DNA of 20,864 nucleotides from Lichenicoccus sp964246745 (GTDB lineage: Bacteria; Pseudomonadota; Alphaproteobacteria; Acetobacterales; Acetobacteraceae): contig CAXTRK010000047.1 of assembly GCA_964246745.1 (NCBI GenBank), forward strand, positions 1 through 20,864, given 5' to 3'. Position 1 is the first letter of the stretch; each line of letters opens with the position of its first letter. A program made the position numbers and the translations under genes. A model generated the notes under the pieces. That model was not told the DNA's origin, ran no database searches, and saw only the letters and a program-made list of their open reading frames with translations. This document shows positions 7,360 through 15,139 of this stretch, in pieces.

Positions 7360-8784
7360 CTAACCTGGCGACGGATGCGGCCGGATCGAGACGGTCTGGG
7401 CGTTGAGGAACTCGCGTGTGCCGAAATGCGACAGCTCGCGTCCATAGCCGCTGCGACCGACGCCGCCGATCGGCCAGCGCGGGTCGGACGCGGTGATGCC
7501 GTTGATGAAAACGCCGCCAGTGCGCAGCCGACGCGCCATGACGCGGGCACGGCTGAGATCCGCGGTCCATAGATTGCCGCCGAGGCCGTAGGCGCTGGTA
7601 TTGGCGAGAGCCACCGCCTCGTCAGCATCCCGAACGACGGTGATCGCGGCCAGTGGTCCAAAGGTCTCGACATCGAACGCCACCATCCCGGGCCGCACAT
7701 CCTCAAGCACGGTGGGCGGGTAGAAATTGCCCGGCCCTTCGAGCGGATGGCCGCCGAGCAGCAGTCGGGCGCCTTGCGCGACGCTACGCTCGACCTGCCC
7801 GTGCAACTCGTCTCGCAGATCGCCGCGGGCCATCGGACCCATTGTCGTGTCAGGATTGGTCGGATCGCCGATTCTGAGGTCGCGCACCGCCGCCAGGAAA
7901 CGCTCGGTGAAGCGGGCCGCGATGCTCTGCTCCAGCAGGAAGCGTTTCGCGGCGATGCAGACCTGGCCGCAATTGGCGAAGCGCGCGCGAACGCCGGCGG
8001 CGACGGCTGCATCCAGGTCGGCGTCCGCCAGCACGATGAACGGATCAGAGCCGCCCAGTTCCAGCACTGAGGGCTTCAGCGCGCGGCCAGCGAGTGCCGC
8101 GACCGCGGCGCCGGCGCGTGGCGATCCGGTCAGGGTGACGCCGCTGATCCGGTCGTCTGCGACAATGCGCTCGATGGCATCGTTGCCGACATTGATCGCC
8201 GCGAACAGACCAGGCGGGGCGCCGGCCTGATCCCAGGCATCGGCCAGCATCAATGCGCAGCGCATCACGTTCGGCGCCGGCTTCAGCAGGAAGCCATTGC
8301 CGCCCAGCAGGATCGGCACAGCCGCTCGCACCGCCTGCCAGAGCGGGAAGTTCCACGGCATGATGCCGAGCACCATCCCGGTTGGCAGGTAGGAGACATA
8401 CACCTCGTGGTCGCGCACCGAGGTGGGCTCGTCCTCCAGCATGGCCGGACCGTGCTCGGCATACCATTCCGCCTGGGCCGCGCACTTGACGACCTCGGCG
8501 CTGCTCTCCGCCAGGGTCTTGCCCATCTCGTCGGTCATCACCGCCGCGATCGTCTGCTGTCGGTCGCGCAACACGGCCGCGAAACGGCTCAGCATTGCCG
8601 CGCGGTCGCCCGCTTGCTGCTCACTCCAGGAGCGGAAGGCGCGGTCAGACTGAGACAGTGCCGCCTCGACGGCGTCCCGGTCCAGGAACGCGAACCGCTC
8701 GATGAATGCGCCAGTCGACGGATTGCGCGATATGGCGCCGCTGAAATCCGGCTCTGCGATGGTGTCCGGCATGTCCGCCCCCAC
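7360..8784 (-). CDS. sad: NAD(P)-dependent succinate-semialdehyde dehydrogenase, Sad/YneI-like
   Basis: Predicted 474-residue aldehyde dehydrogenase, cytoplasmic, oxidising an aldehyde (probably succinate semialdehyde) to the acid. Seen: IMPWNFPLWQ (141-150), the cofactor lysine in LLKPAPNV (Lys168), TLTGSPRAGAAV (218-228), general base Glu242 in LELGGSDPF, catalytic Cys276 in CGQVCIAAKRF, MGPMARGDLRDELH, FGPLAAIT and GRELSHFGTREF. The stretches WYAEHGPAML, LELGGSDPFIVL and GRELSHFG closely match what I know of E. coli Sad/YneI, closer than GabD. The start is uncertain: GTG at 8784 or ATG at 8772 (only four residues apart), the latter with a G-rich stretch just before it. First gene of the minus-strand operon with the ene reductase, divergent from the regulator at 9009. 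Confidence 0.93.
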   Translation of the reverse strand: MGADMPDTIAEPDFSGAISRNPSTGAFIERFAFLDRDAVEAALSQSDRAFRSWSEQQAGDRAAMLSRFAAVLRDRQQTIAAVMTDEMGKTLAESSAEVVKCAAQAEWYAEHGPAMLEDEPTSVRDHEVYVSYLPTGMVLGIMPWNFPLWQAVRAAVPILLGGNGFLLKPAPNVMRCALMLADAWDQAGAPPGLFAAINVGNDAIERIVADDRISGVTLTGSPRAGAAVAALAGRALKPSVLELGGSDPFIVLADADLDAAVAAGVRARFANCGQVCIAAKRFLLEQSIAARFTERFLAAVRDLRIGDPTNPDTTMGPMARGDLRDELHGQVERSVAQGARLLLGGHPLEGPGNFYPPTVLEDVRPGMVAFDVETFGPLAAITVVRDADEAVALANTSAYGLGGNLWTADLSRARVMARRLRTGGVFINGITASDPRWPIGGVGRSGYGRELSHFGTREFLNAQTVSIRPHPSPG

Positions 8785-9008
8785 TGCCCGTGCGGCATGC
8801 TAGGTCGGGTCAGATCGTCCGTGGCGCAAGACGCGCGGATCAGGAACGCTGGCGTGGATCGCGCCTCACTGACGTTAGCGGCGCGTTAAAATCGCGTCAG
8901 GCGGGAATATTTGATGCATGACGCGCGTGTTGCGATCATACTTTCCCGATCATCAAGCACGCAGGGTTGTGCCGATCTCGCGTGCACCGAACCCGGACAG
9001 GATGGATC
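8785..9008. promoter_or_regulatory. Divergent promoter/operator region between sad-ene reductase operon and SARP-type regulator
   Basis: This 224-base gap must carry promoters for both directions. An inverted repeat CTGACG (8869-8874) / CGTCAG (8895-8900) flanks a TAAAAT box (8887-8892). For the plus strand, TTGATG (8911-8916) and GATCAT (8934-8939) with 17-base spacing are a weak sigma70-like pair. The repeat CGATCAT occurs at 8933-8939 and again at 8948-8954. A ribosome site AGGA lies just before the regulator ATG. None of these boxes is strong; they are candidates only. Confidence 0.35.
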
Positions 9009-11234
9009 ATGTCCGACTTTACACGTCCTGGCTTGCCCAAATCCGACCCATCTCTGCTGCGACTGCGGCTTGTCGGACCGATGCAGGCGACGACGCTCGA
9101 CAACACCAACGTGCTGCCGCCCGGTCGCAAGACGCGCGGCTTGCTCGCGATTTTGGCGATGGCGGGCCGCCGGCCGGTGCTTCGCTCAAAACTGGCCGAG
9201 ATGCTCTGGAGCCGCCGCTCGGAGGAACAGGCGCGCGCCTCGCTTCGCCAGGAGATCCATCGTCTGCTTGACGCGCTGGCGCCAGTGGGCGCGCCAGTGA
9301 TCAATGTCGAGCGTCATTCGCTGACGCTGCGCCCGGCCTTGACCACGGTGGATGCGGAGCGGTTGTTCAACGCCAACGCCAACCAGGTCATCGCCCAGGC
9401 CAGCGCAGAGGCCAGCGCAGGTCCGGGCGGGGCGCCTTCAATCCAGATGGCAGGCGCGTTGTTGCCGCCGCTCGACGGCATCCTGTTGGAGGAACTCAAC
9501 GGCACCGACCCTGCTCTGGATAGCTGGCTCGCCACCGAGCGGCGGCGGCTGCGTGAGCATGCGCTGTCGCTGTACCAGGCGGCGCTGCAGCGCGGGCCCG
9601 AGCCGGTGGCGACAATCGGGATCTGCCGTCAATTACTCCTGCTTGATCCGCTGCATGAGGCAGCCTGGCGCGGCCTGATCCGCTGCCAGCTCCTGCTCGG
9701 GGACCGTGGCGCCGCACTCCAGAGCGCTGCTCGCTGCGAGGCGCTGTTCGGCAGCCGCGTCACTGGAGAACCCGGGATTGAGGCCACCCGTCTGCTGGCG
9801 GAGCTGCGCGGCAGCATCACGGCGGCGTTGCCCGGCCCGACCGTCGTGGAAACCGACGTGCCGGTCTCCTCTCATATGCCGGTGTCCTCTCCTATAGGTG
9901 AAGCAGCGGCTGACCTGGCGGCCGCGCCGCTGCCCGCCGACATCGCGTTGGTGGAACCCGATCCGGTGACCTCGATCGCCGGACGCCGACTGCACAGCCG
10001 CAACGTCGTCACCCTGGCGGTGCTGCCGCCCCTCGACCTCGACGCCGGCGCCAACGACAAGCTGGTGCCGGCGCTGACCGAGGAGCTGATCGCGGGCCTC
10101 GCCAGCCGTCCAGTGCTGGCCGTGATCAGCGGTTCGGCGCTTTCGGCCGCTCTGGCGCAGGGCCGCGACGATGCCCTGCTGCGACGCACCTTCGGCCTTG
10201 ACTACGTGCTCGACGGCACCATCCTGCGTGGCCGCGGCCGTATCAGAATCATCCTGCGGCTGCTCGACCTGCGGCTCCAGGGTCATGTGGCCTGGGCCAA
10301 GCGCTTCGACTGCGATCCGTCCGACGCGCTGGCAACCCTCGACCAGGTGACCTCGATGGTGACCGCCCAGTTGCCATGGGAGCTGCTGCTGATCGAGAGC
10401 CGCAGGCTCGGACCAAGGCCGCTCGCGGAGCTGAACGCCACCCAGCTCACGCTGCGCGCAATCACGCTGCTGATGCGCGTGGACCCGGGTGCCAGCGACA
10501 AGGCCGGCGACCTGCTGGCGCGCGCGGAGCTGCTTGAGCCAGAGCATCCGCTGACCATCCATGTCTCGGCGATGCGTCACTTCATCCGGGCGGTGCAGTT
10601 CTGGGGCGAGTTCGAGACGGAAGCGGCGCTCGCCGAGACGGCGATAAGGAGAGGCCTCGACACGGCCCGCATCCGGCCATCGGGAATTGCCGTCGCCGGT
10701 TTCATCCGTGGTCACCTGTTGGAGGACCCGAAGCTCGGCTTGGCGCTGGTCGACCGCGCGCTCGCGATTACGCCGACGCTCAGCATCGAGCAGGCGTTCG
10801 CCGCGTTCCTGCTGGTTCGGCTGGGCGACCTTGAGGAGGCGCAGCGCCGGTTCGACAACTACAAGCGTCTGGCGCCGCTGCATCCGCTGCATGCCTTCTT
10901 CGACGGCATCGAGGTCACCATCGCCCTGCTGCAAGGACAGACGCAGCATGCCTTTGACCTCGGTCGCGAGCTGATGGAGCTGTCGCCGGGTCTGCTGCAC
11001 CCGGCGATCGCGTGTCTTGCCGCGGCGGGTCACCTGAGCCGACGCGAGGACGCGGAGCACCTGCTGAACCGCATCCATGGCCTGGCGCCGGGCCTCTCCA
11101 TCGAGCAGGCGCTGCGCCAACTGCGTCTGCTGCGCGAGGCCGATCGTGCGTGTTTCGCCACCGGGCTCGCCGCGGCGGGGATGGCGCCTGCCGCCGACGA
11201 GGCGCCTGGCCGCAGCGTGCGCTTGGCGACCTGA
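9009..11234 (+). CDS. SARP/BTAD-type transcriptional regulator with TolB-like and TPR-like domains
   Basis: Predicted 741-residue cytoplasmic multi-domain regulator. Residues 18-110 form a winged-helix DNA-binding domain of the SARP/OmpR type (RKTRGLLAILAMAGRR, then LAEMLWSRRSEEQARASLRQ, a very typical recognition region). A BTAD-like helical domain follows to about 270 (LLPPLDG, DSWLATERRRLREHALSLYQ, LLLDPLHEAAWRGLI). A Pro/Ala linker (270-330) leads to a TolB-like N-terminal/adenylate-cyclase-associated domain (VVTLAVLPPLDL, about 333-460, with DYVLDGTILRGRGRIRI). The rest is TPR-like helices. No cyclase catalytic domain or membrane helix is seen. I chose ATG 9009 because AGGA sits 6 bases upstream; an in-frame TTG at 8967 is possible. 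Divergent from sad and the ene reductase, it may regulate them; that is inference. Confidence 0.85.
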   Translation: MSDFTRPGLPKSDPSLLRLRLVGPMQATTLDNTNVLPPGRKTRGLLAILAMAGRRPVLRSKLAEMLWSRRSEEQARASLRQEIHRLLDALAPVGAPVINVERHSLTLRPALTTVDAERLFNANANQVIAQASAEASAGPGGAPSIQMAGALLPPLDGILLEELNGTDPALDSWLATERRRLREHALSLYQAALQRGPEPVATIGICRQLLLLDPLHEAAWRGLIRCQLLLGDRGAALQSAARCEALFGSRVTGEPGIEATRLLAELRGSITAALPGPTVVETDVPVSSHMPVSSPIGEAAADLAAAPLPADIALVEPDPVTSIAGRRLHSRNVVTLAVLPPLDLDAGANDKLVPALTEELIAGLASRPVLAVISGSALSAALAQGRDDALLRRTFGLDYVLDGTILRGRGRIRIILRLLDLRLQGHVAWAKRFDCDPSDALATLDQVTSMVTAQLPWELLLIESRRLGPRPLAELNATQLTLRAITLLMRVDPGASDKAGDLLARAELLEPEHPLTIHVSAMRHFIRAVQFWGEFETEAALAETAIRRGLDTARIRPSGIAVAGFIRGHLLEDPKLGLALVDRALAITPTLSIEQAFAAFLLVRLGDLEEAQRRFDNYKRLAPLHPLHAFFDGIEVTIALLQGQTQHAFDLGRELMELSPGLLHPAIACLAAAGHLSRREDAEHLLNRIHGLAPGLSIEQALRQLRLLREADRACFATGLAAAGMAPAADEAPGRSVRLAT
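9397..9420 (+). repeat. Perfect 12-base tandem duplication inside the regulator gene
   Basis: AGGCCAGCGCAG occurs twice back to back (9397-9408, 9409-9420). It is in frame and gives an Ala/Ser/Glu repeat in a low-complexity part of the regulator near residues 130-138. This looks like ordinary replication slippage in a spacer region. Confidence 0.8.
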
Positions 11235-11258
11235 GCCCGCCGGGCTAGAGAGGCGCAC

Positions 11259-11276
11259 GACGCTCCTTGGGGCGTC
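11259..11276 (+). terminator. Stem-loop between the regulator and the DUF3576 gene
   Basis: GACGCTC (11259-11265) pairs with GGGCGTC (11270-11276), including one T-G pair, around a CTTG loop. It stands 25 bases after the regulator stop and 37 bases before the DUF3576 start. There is no T tract, so it may be a weak terminator or a leader structure of the next operon. A smaller repeat AGCCCG/CGGGCT sits at the regulator stop itself. Confidence 0.35.
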
Positions 11277-11312
11277 ACACTGTCGCCGCCGCATCCGTCC
11301 CGTAGAGGCTTT

Positions 11313-11846
11313 ATGAGCGCCCGCATCATTCCTTCTCGTGCCTGCCTCTCCGGATTGCCTCTCATCAGCGTGCTTATGCTGGCTCCGCTCGCCGCCTGCG
11401 GTGGCCCCGATCGAGGCGGCAGCCTCGTCGCCGACAGCACCGACTCGACGGGATTGAGCGTGCCGCACAACCATCTCCTCGGAGAGGATCGCAGCGCATC
11501 CGGCGGCGACCAGGCTCAAGCCGGCGTGAATGCCTATCTGTGGCGGGGCGCCATCGACACGCTGTCGTTCATGCCGTTCGCCTCCGCCGATCCGATCGGC
11601 GGGATCATCATCACCGACTGGTATCAGCCTCCCACCACCAGCGGCGAGCGCTTCAAGGCGACAGCCTACATCCTGGGCAAGCAGCTTCGATCGGACGCGA
11701 TCCGCGTCGCGATCTTCCGGCAGACCCAGCAGGACGGCCAATGGGTGGACGCGCTGGTGGCGCCCAACACCGCGCCGGAAATCACCAACAAGATTCTCGC
11801 CCGCGCCCGCCAGCTCCGCGCCGATGCCGGCAAGACCGGTGAGTAG
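11313..11846 (+). CDS. DUF3576 family lipoprotein
   Basis: Predicted 177-residue secreted lipoprotein of the DUF3576 family, whose function is unknown. The N-terminus has positive residues, a hydrophobic stretch (LPLISVLMLAPL) and a lipobox LAAC with Cys29. After a loose Asp/Ser/Gly-rich segment comes the conserved domain: VNAYLWRGAIDTLSFMPFASADPIGG, then IITDWY, ERFKATAYILGKQLRSDAIRVAIFRQ and a C-terminal helix EITNKILARARQLR. In alphaproteobacteria this family commonly lies directly upstream of leuS, as here, where its TAG is followed immediately by the leuS GTG. The gene order with leuS-lptE-holA suggests an outer-membrane or envelope task, but that is only guilt by association. Confidence 0.88.
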   Translation: MSARIIPSRACLSGLPLISVLMLAPLAACGGPDRGGSLVADSTDSTGLSVPHNHLLGEDRSASGGDQAQAGVNAYLWRGAIDTLSFMPFASADPIGGIIITDWYQPPTTSGERFKATAYILGKQLRSDAIRVAIFRQTQQDGQWVDALVAPNTAPEITNKILARARQLRADAGKTGE

Positions 11847-14444
11847 GTGGTGAGCGAGCAGGCCTACGATTTCCGCGCGAGCGAGCCGCACTGGCAGGCG
11901 GAGTGGAGGCGGCGCCGCTGCTTCGCCGTCGAGGACGTGCCGCCCGAAGGCCAGCCGACCTATTACGTCCTGGAGATGTTCCCCTATCCGAGCGGTCAGC
12001 TCCATATGGGGCACGTCCGCAACTATACGCTGGGCGACGTGGTGGCCCGCTACAAGCGGGCGCGCGGCTTCGCGGTGCTGCACCCGATGGGATGGGATGC
12101 GTTCGGCCTGCCGGCGGAGAACGCCGCGCGGGAACGCGGCGTGCATCCGGCGGAATGGACGTTCGCCAACATCCGCGCGATGCGCGAGACCCTCCAGCGG
12201 CTCGGCTTCTCGTTGAACTGGGAGCGGGAATTCGCCACCTGCGAGCCGCGCTATTACGGCCAGCAGCAGAAGCTGTTCCTTGATCTGCTGGCCGCCGGGC
12301 TCGCCTACCGCCGCGAGAGCTGGGTGAATTGGGACCCGGTGGACGAGACCGTGCTCGCCAACGAGCAGGTGGTCGAGGGACGCGGCTGGCGCTCCGGCGC
12401 CGTGATCGAGAAGAAGCAGCTCAGCCAATGGTTCCTGCGCATCACCGCCGACGCGCAATCGCTGCTGGACTCGCTTGATCAGCTTGATCGCTGGCCGGAG
12501 CGGGTGCGCGTCATGCAGGCGCGTTGGCTCGGCCGTTCCGAGGGTGCGCGGGTACGTTTCGCGCTGGACCCTCCCGCCGGCGGCACCGACACCGTCGAGG
12601 TCTTCACGACCCGTCCGGACACGCTGTTCGGGATGGCCTTCATCGCCGTAGCCCCGGAGCACAAGCTGGCGCAGGCCGCCGCCGCTGGCAGCGCCGCCGC
12701 GGCCGCCTTCGTCGCCGAATGCCGCAGCCTGGGCACCAGCGAGGCGGCGATCGAGACCGCGGAGAAGCGCGGCTTCGACACCGGCATGCGCGTCTGCCAC
12801 CCGTTCCTGCCGGATGTGACCTTCCCGGTATGGATCGCCAACTTCGTGCTGATGGAATACGGCACCGGCGCCATCTTTGGCTGCCCGTGCGGCGATCAGC
12901 GCGACCATGAGTTCGCGACCAAGTACTCGATCCCGTTCGTCGAGGTGGTGCTGCCGTCGGGCGGCTCGGAAGGCGGGGCGGTACATGCCGGACGCGCCTA
13001 TGATGGTCCCGGCACGCTGATCAACTCCGGTTTTCTCGACGGCCTCGATACGCAAGCGGGTGCCCGCGCCGCCATCGTTCGGCTGGAAGCGCTCGGCGCC
13101 GGAGCGGGCGTCGTGAACTGGCGCCTGCGCGACTGGGGCGTCTCGCGCCAGCGTTATTGGGGCTGTCCGATCCCGATCATTCATTGCCCCTCCTGCGGCG
13201 CGGTGCCGGTGCCAGACTCGCAGCTCCCGGTGACACTGCCGCAAGATGTGCGGTTCGACCGGCCAGGCAATCCGCTCGACCATCATCCGAGCTGGAAGCA
13301 CACGGCCTGTCCGCGCTGCGCGGCGCCTGCCTTGCGCGAGACCGACACCTTCGACACCTTTGTCGACAGCTCCTGGTATTTCGCCCGCTTCACCGCGCCG
13401 GAGGCGGCCACGCCCACGCTCCGGGAGGCCGCCGACCGCTGGCTGCCGGTCGACCAATATGTCGGCGGCATCGAGCATGCGATCCTGCATCTGCTCTATG
13501 CCCGCTTCTTCACGCGGGCGATGCGGCAGACCGGCCATCTCGGCTTTGACGAGCCCTTCGCCGGCCTGTTCACCCAGGGCATGGTGACCCATGAAAGCTA
13601 CCGCGACGAGGCCGGCGCCTGGCTGTATCCGGAGCAGGTCGAGCGCACCAGCGCCGGCGCCGTGCTGCGCGAGGACGGTGCGCCCGTCGAGATCGGCCGC
13701 GTCGAGAAGATGTCGAAGTCGCGCCGCAACACGATCAGCCCGGTTGCGATCATCGAGCGGTTCGGCGCCGACACCGCGCGCTGGTTCGTGCTGTCCGACA
13801 GCCCGCCGGAACGCGATATGGAATGGACCGAGGCCGGGATCGCCGGCGCCGCGCGCTTCACCCAGCGGCTCTATCGACTGATCTCCGCCGAGGCGCTGCC
13901 GCCCGCGGCTGCGATCACCGACTCGTATAGCGAATCTGGCGACACGCTGCGCCGCGCCACGCACCAGGCCATCGCCGCGGTCACCGAGGCGCTGGAGGCC
14001 TTTGCCTTCAACGTCGCCGTGGCACGCCTGCATGAACTTGCCTCGGCGCTGGCTGATTGTGCCCAGAGCGCGAACAGCACGAACAGCGCGGATCGTGCGG
14101 CGCGGCGCGAGGCGTCGGTCACGCTATGCCTGCTGATCGCGCCGATGATGCCGCATCTGGCGGAGGCCATGCTCGCGTTGCTCGAGCCGGGGGGAGCGCT
14201 GGCTGCGGAACGCGGCTGGCCGGAGGCCGACCCGCTGCTCCTGGCTGTGCCGCGCGTCACCATCGCGGTGCAGGTGATGGGCAAGCTGCGCGGCACCATC
14301 GAGACCGTCCCGGACGCCGAGCCCGCCCTGGTGCTCGAAGCGGCCGAGCAGGAGCCCAACGTGCGGCGGCTGCTCGCCGGGAAGCGCATCACCAAGCGCA
14401 TCCACGTTCCCAACCGGATCGTCAACTTCGTGGTGGCGGGATGA
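11847..14444 (+). CDS. leuS: Leucyl-tRNA synthetase
   Basis: Predicted 865-residue class I aminoacyl-tRNA synthetase charging tRNA-Leu in the cytoplasm. Seen: the HIGH motif as HMGH (53-56), the CP1 editing domain starting near FTTRPDTLFGMAF (TTRPD at 254-258) and including YGTGAIFG followed by DQRDHEFA, a zinc-ribbon-like pair of Cys motifs (CPSCG and CPRCA) before TDTFDTFVDSSWYF, KMSKS (621-625), and the C-terminal domain ending in TKRIHVPNRIVNFV. Length is typical. Two adjacent GTG codons (11847, 11850) directly after the DUF3576 stop are the candidate starts and no Shine-Dalgarno sequence is obvious, so expression may depend on coupling with the upstream gene. The lptE ATG overlaps its TGA. 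Confidence 0.98.
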   Translation: MVSEQAYDFRASEPHWQAEWRRRRCFAVEDVPPEGQPTYYVLEMFPYPSGQLHMGHVRNYTLGDVVARYKRARGFAVLHPMGWDAFGLPAENAARERGVHPAEWTFANIRAMRETLQRLGFSLNWEREFATCEPRYYGQQQKLFLDLLAAGLAYRRESWVNWDPVDETVLANEQVVEGRGWRSGAVIEKKQLSQWFLRITADAQSLLDSLDQLDRWPERVRVMQARWLGRSEGARVRFALDPPAGGTDTVEVFTTRPDTLFGMAFIAVAPEHKLAQAAAAGSAAAAAFVAECRSLGTSEAAIETAEKRGFDTGMRVCHPFLPDVTFPVWIANFVLMEYGTGAIFGCPCGDQRDHEFATKYSIPFVEVVLPSGGSEGGAVHAGRAYDGPGTLINSGFLDGLDTQAGARAAIVRLEALGAGAGVVNWRLRDWGVSRQRYWGCPIPIIHCPSCGAVPVPDSQLPVTLPQDVRFDRPGNPLDHHPSWKHTACPRCAAPALRETDTFDTFVDSSWYFARFTAPEAATPTLREAADRWLPVDQYVGGIEHAILHLLYARFFTRAMRQTGHLGFDEPFAGLFTQGMVTHESYRDEAGAWLYPEQVERTSAGAVLREDGAPVEIGRVEKMSKSRRNTISPVAIIERFGADTARWFVLSDSPPERDMEWTEAGIAGAARFTQRLYRLISAEALPPAAAITDSYSESGDTLRRATHQAIAAVTEALEAFAFNVAVARLHELASALADCAQSANSTNSADRAARREASVTLCLLIAPMMPHLAEAMLALLEPGGALAAERGWPEADPLLLAVPRVTIAVQVMGKLRGTIETVPDAEPALVLEAAEQEPNVRRLLAGKRITKRIHVPNRIVNFVVAG

Positions 14445-15127
14445 TCCGGCCGAGGCAAGGCTGGATCGTCACGCTGCTGCTGCCGCTTTGCCTGGCTTTC
14501 TCCGGCTGCGGCTTCCATCCGCTCTATGGCAGTGCTGACCAAGCGGCGGAGGCAAACCTGCCGGACATCTTTGTCGCGACCATTGCTGGGCGCCCCGGCC
14601 AGCTCTTGCGGCAAGCGCTTCAGGAAAAATTGGCCGGCGGCAGCGAGGCGCAGCCGCAGGGCTACACGCTTCGCGTCGCCTATGGGCAGAACGATGAGGC
14701 CATCGGCATCCACGGCGACAACACCAGTTCGCGCACACGCGTGATCGGCAGCGCCACCTGGACGCTGAGCAGCGTGGCCGACGCGCCTGTGATCCTGACC
14801 AGCGGCATCGCGCGTTCGGACGACGGATTCAGCGTCGTCGACACGCAGTATTTCGCGGCGATCATGGCCGGCGAAAGCACCAACCGGCGGGTCGCGGACA
14901 ACCTTTCGGACACCATACGCACGCAGCTCGCGGTCTGGTTTACGGCGCATCCGAACGGCGCTGTCGCCACGACGGAGGTGGCGAAGCCGCTGCCCATGCC
15001 GCCCGCGGCACCGCAGAACCGCTTCCTCCAGCAGCAGAACATACCCGGCAACAGCGACCAGTCGCCACTGCAGCAAGTCTCCCCGGACGGTCTGCCACAA
15101 AGCGCGATTGGCCGTACGTCGCCTTAA
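14441..15127 (+). CDS. lptE: LPS assembly lipoprotein LptE
   Basis: Predicted 228-residue outer-membrane lipoprotein that would plug the LptD barrel and help put lipopolysaccharide on the cell surface. The signal peptide ends at FSGC (Cys23), and FSGCGFHPLYG is the characteristic LptE opening. The central part (PDIFVATIAGRPGQLLRQALQEKL, then alternating strands such as YTLRVAYG and RVIGSATWTL, and DTQYFAAIMAGESTNRRVADNLSDTIRTQLAVWF) matches the LptE fold. After about residue 170 there is a roughly 55-residue Pro/Gln/Ser-rich tail, longer than usual and probably disordered. The start overlaps the leuS stop as ATGA, a translational-coupling arrangement. Followed by holA after 12 bases. Confidence 0.92.
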   Translation: MIRPRQGWIVTLLLPLCLAFSGCGFHPLYGSADQAAEANLPDIFVATIAGRPGQLLRQALQEKLAGGSEAQPQGYTLRVAYGQNDEAIGIHGDNTSSRTRVIGSATWTLSSVADAPVILTSGIARSDDGFSVVDTQYFAAIMAGESTNRRVADNLSDTIRTQLAVWFTAHPNGAVATTEVAKPLPMPPAAPQNRFLQQQNIPGNSDQSPLQQVSPDGLPQSAIGRTSP

Positions 15128-15139
15128 GTTGGGTGGGCC

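Noticed and set aside
7350..8012. N-terminal extension of the ene reductase by about 220 codons
   Set aside because: The frame is open upstream of the ATG at 7349, but it overlaps the dehydrogenase gene in another frame and the OYE fold is complete from 7349.
9633..14033. A 1466-codon open frame on the minus strand across the regulator, DUF3576 and leuS genes
   Set aside because: It runs antisense to three well-recognised genes and its translation is low-complexity with no family motif. Long antisense open frames are common in GC-rich DNA because stop codons are rare in that phase.
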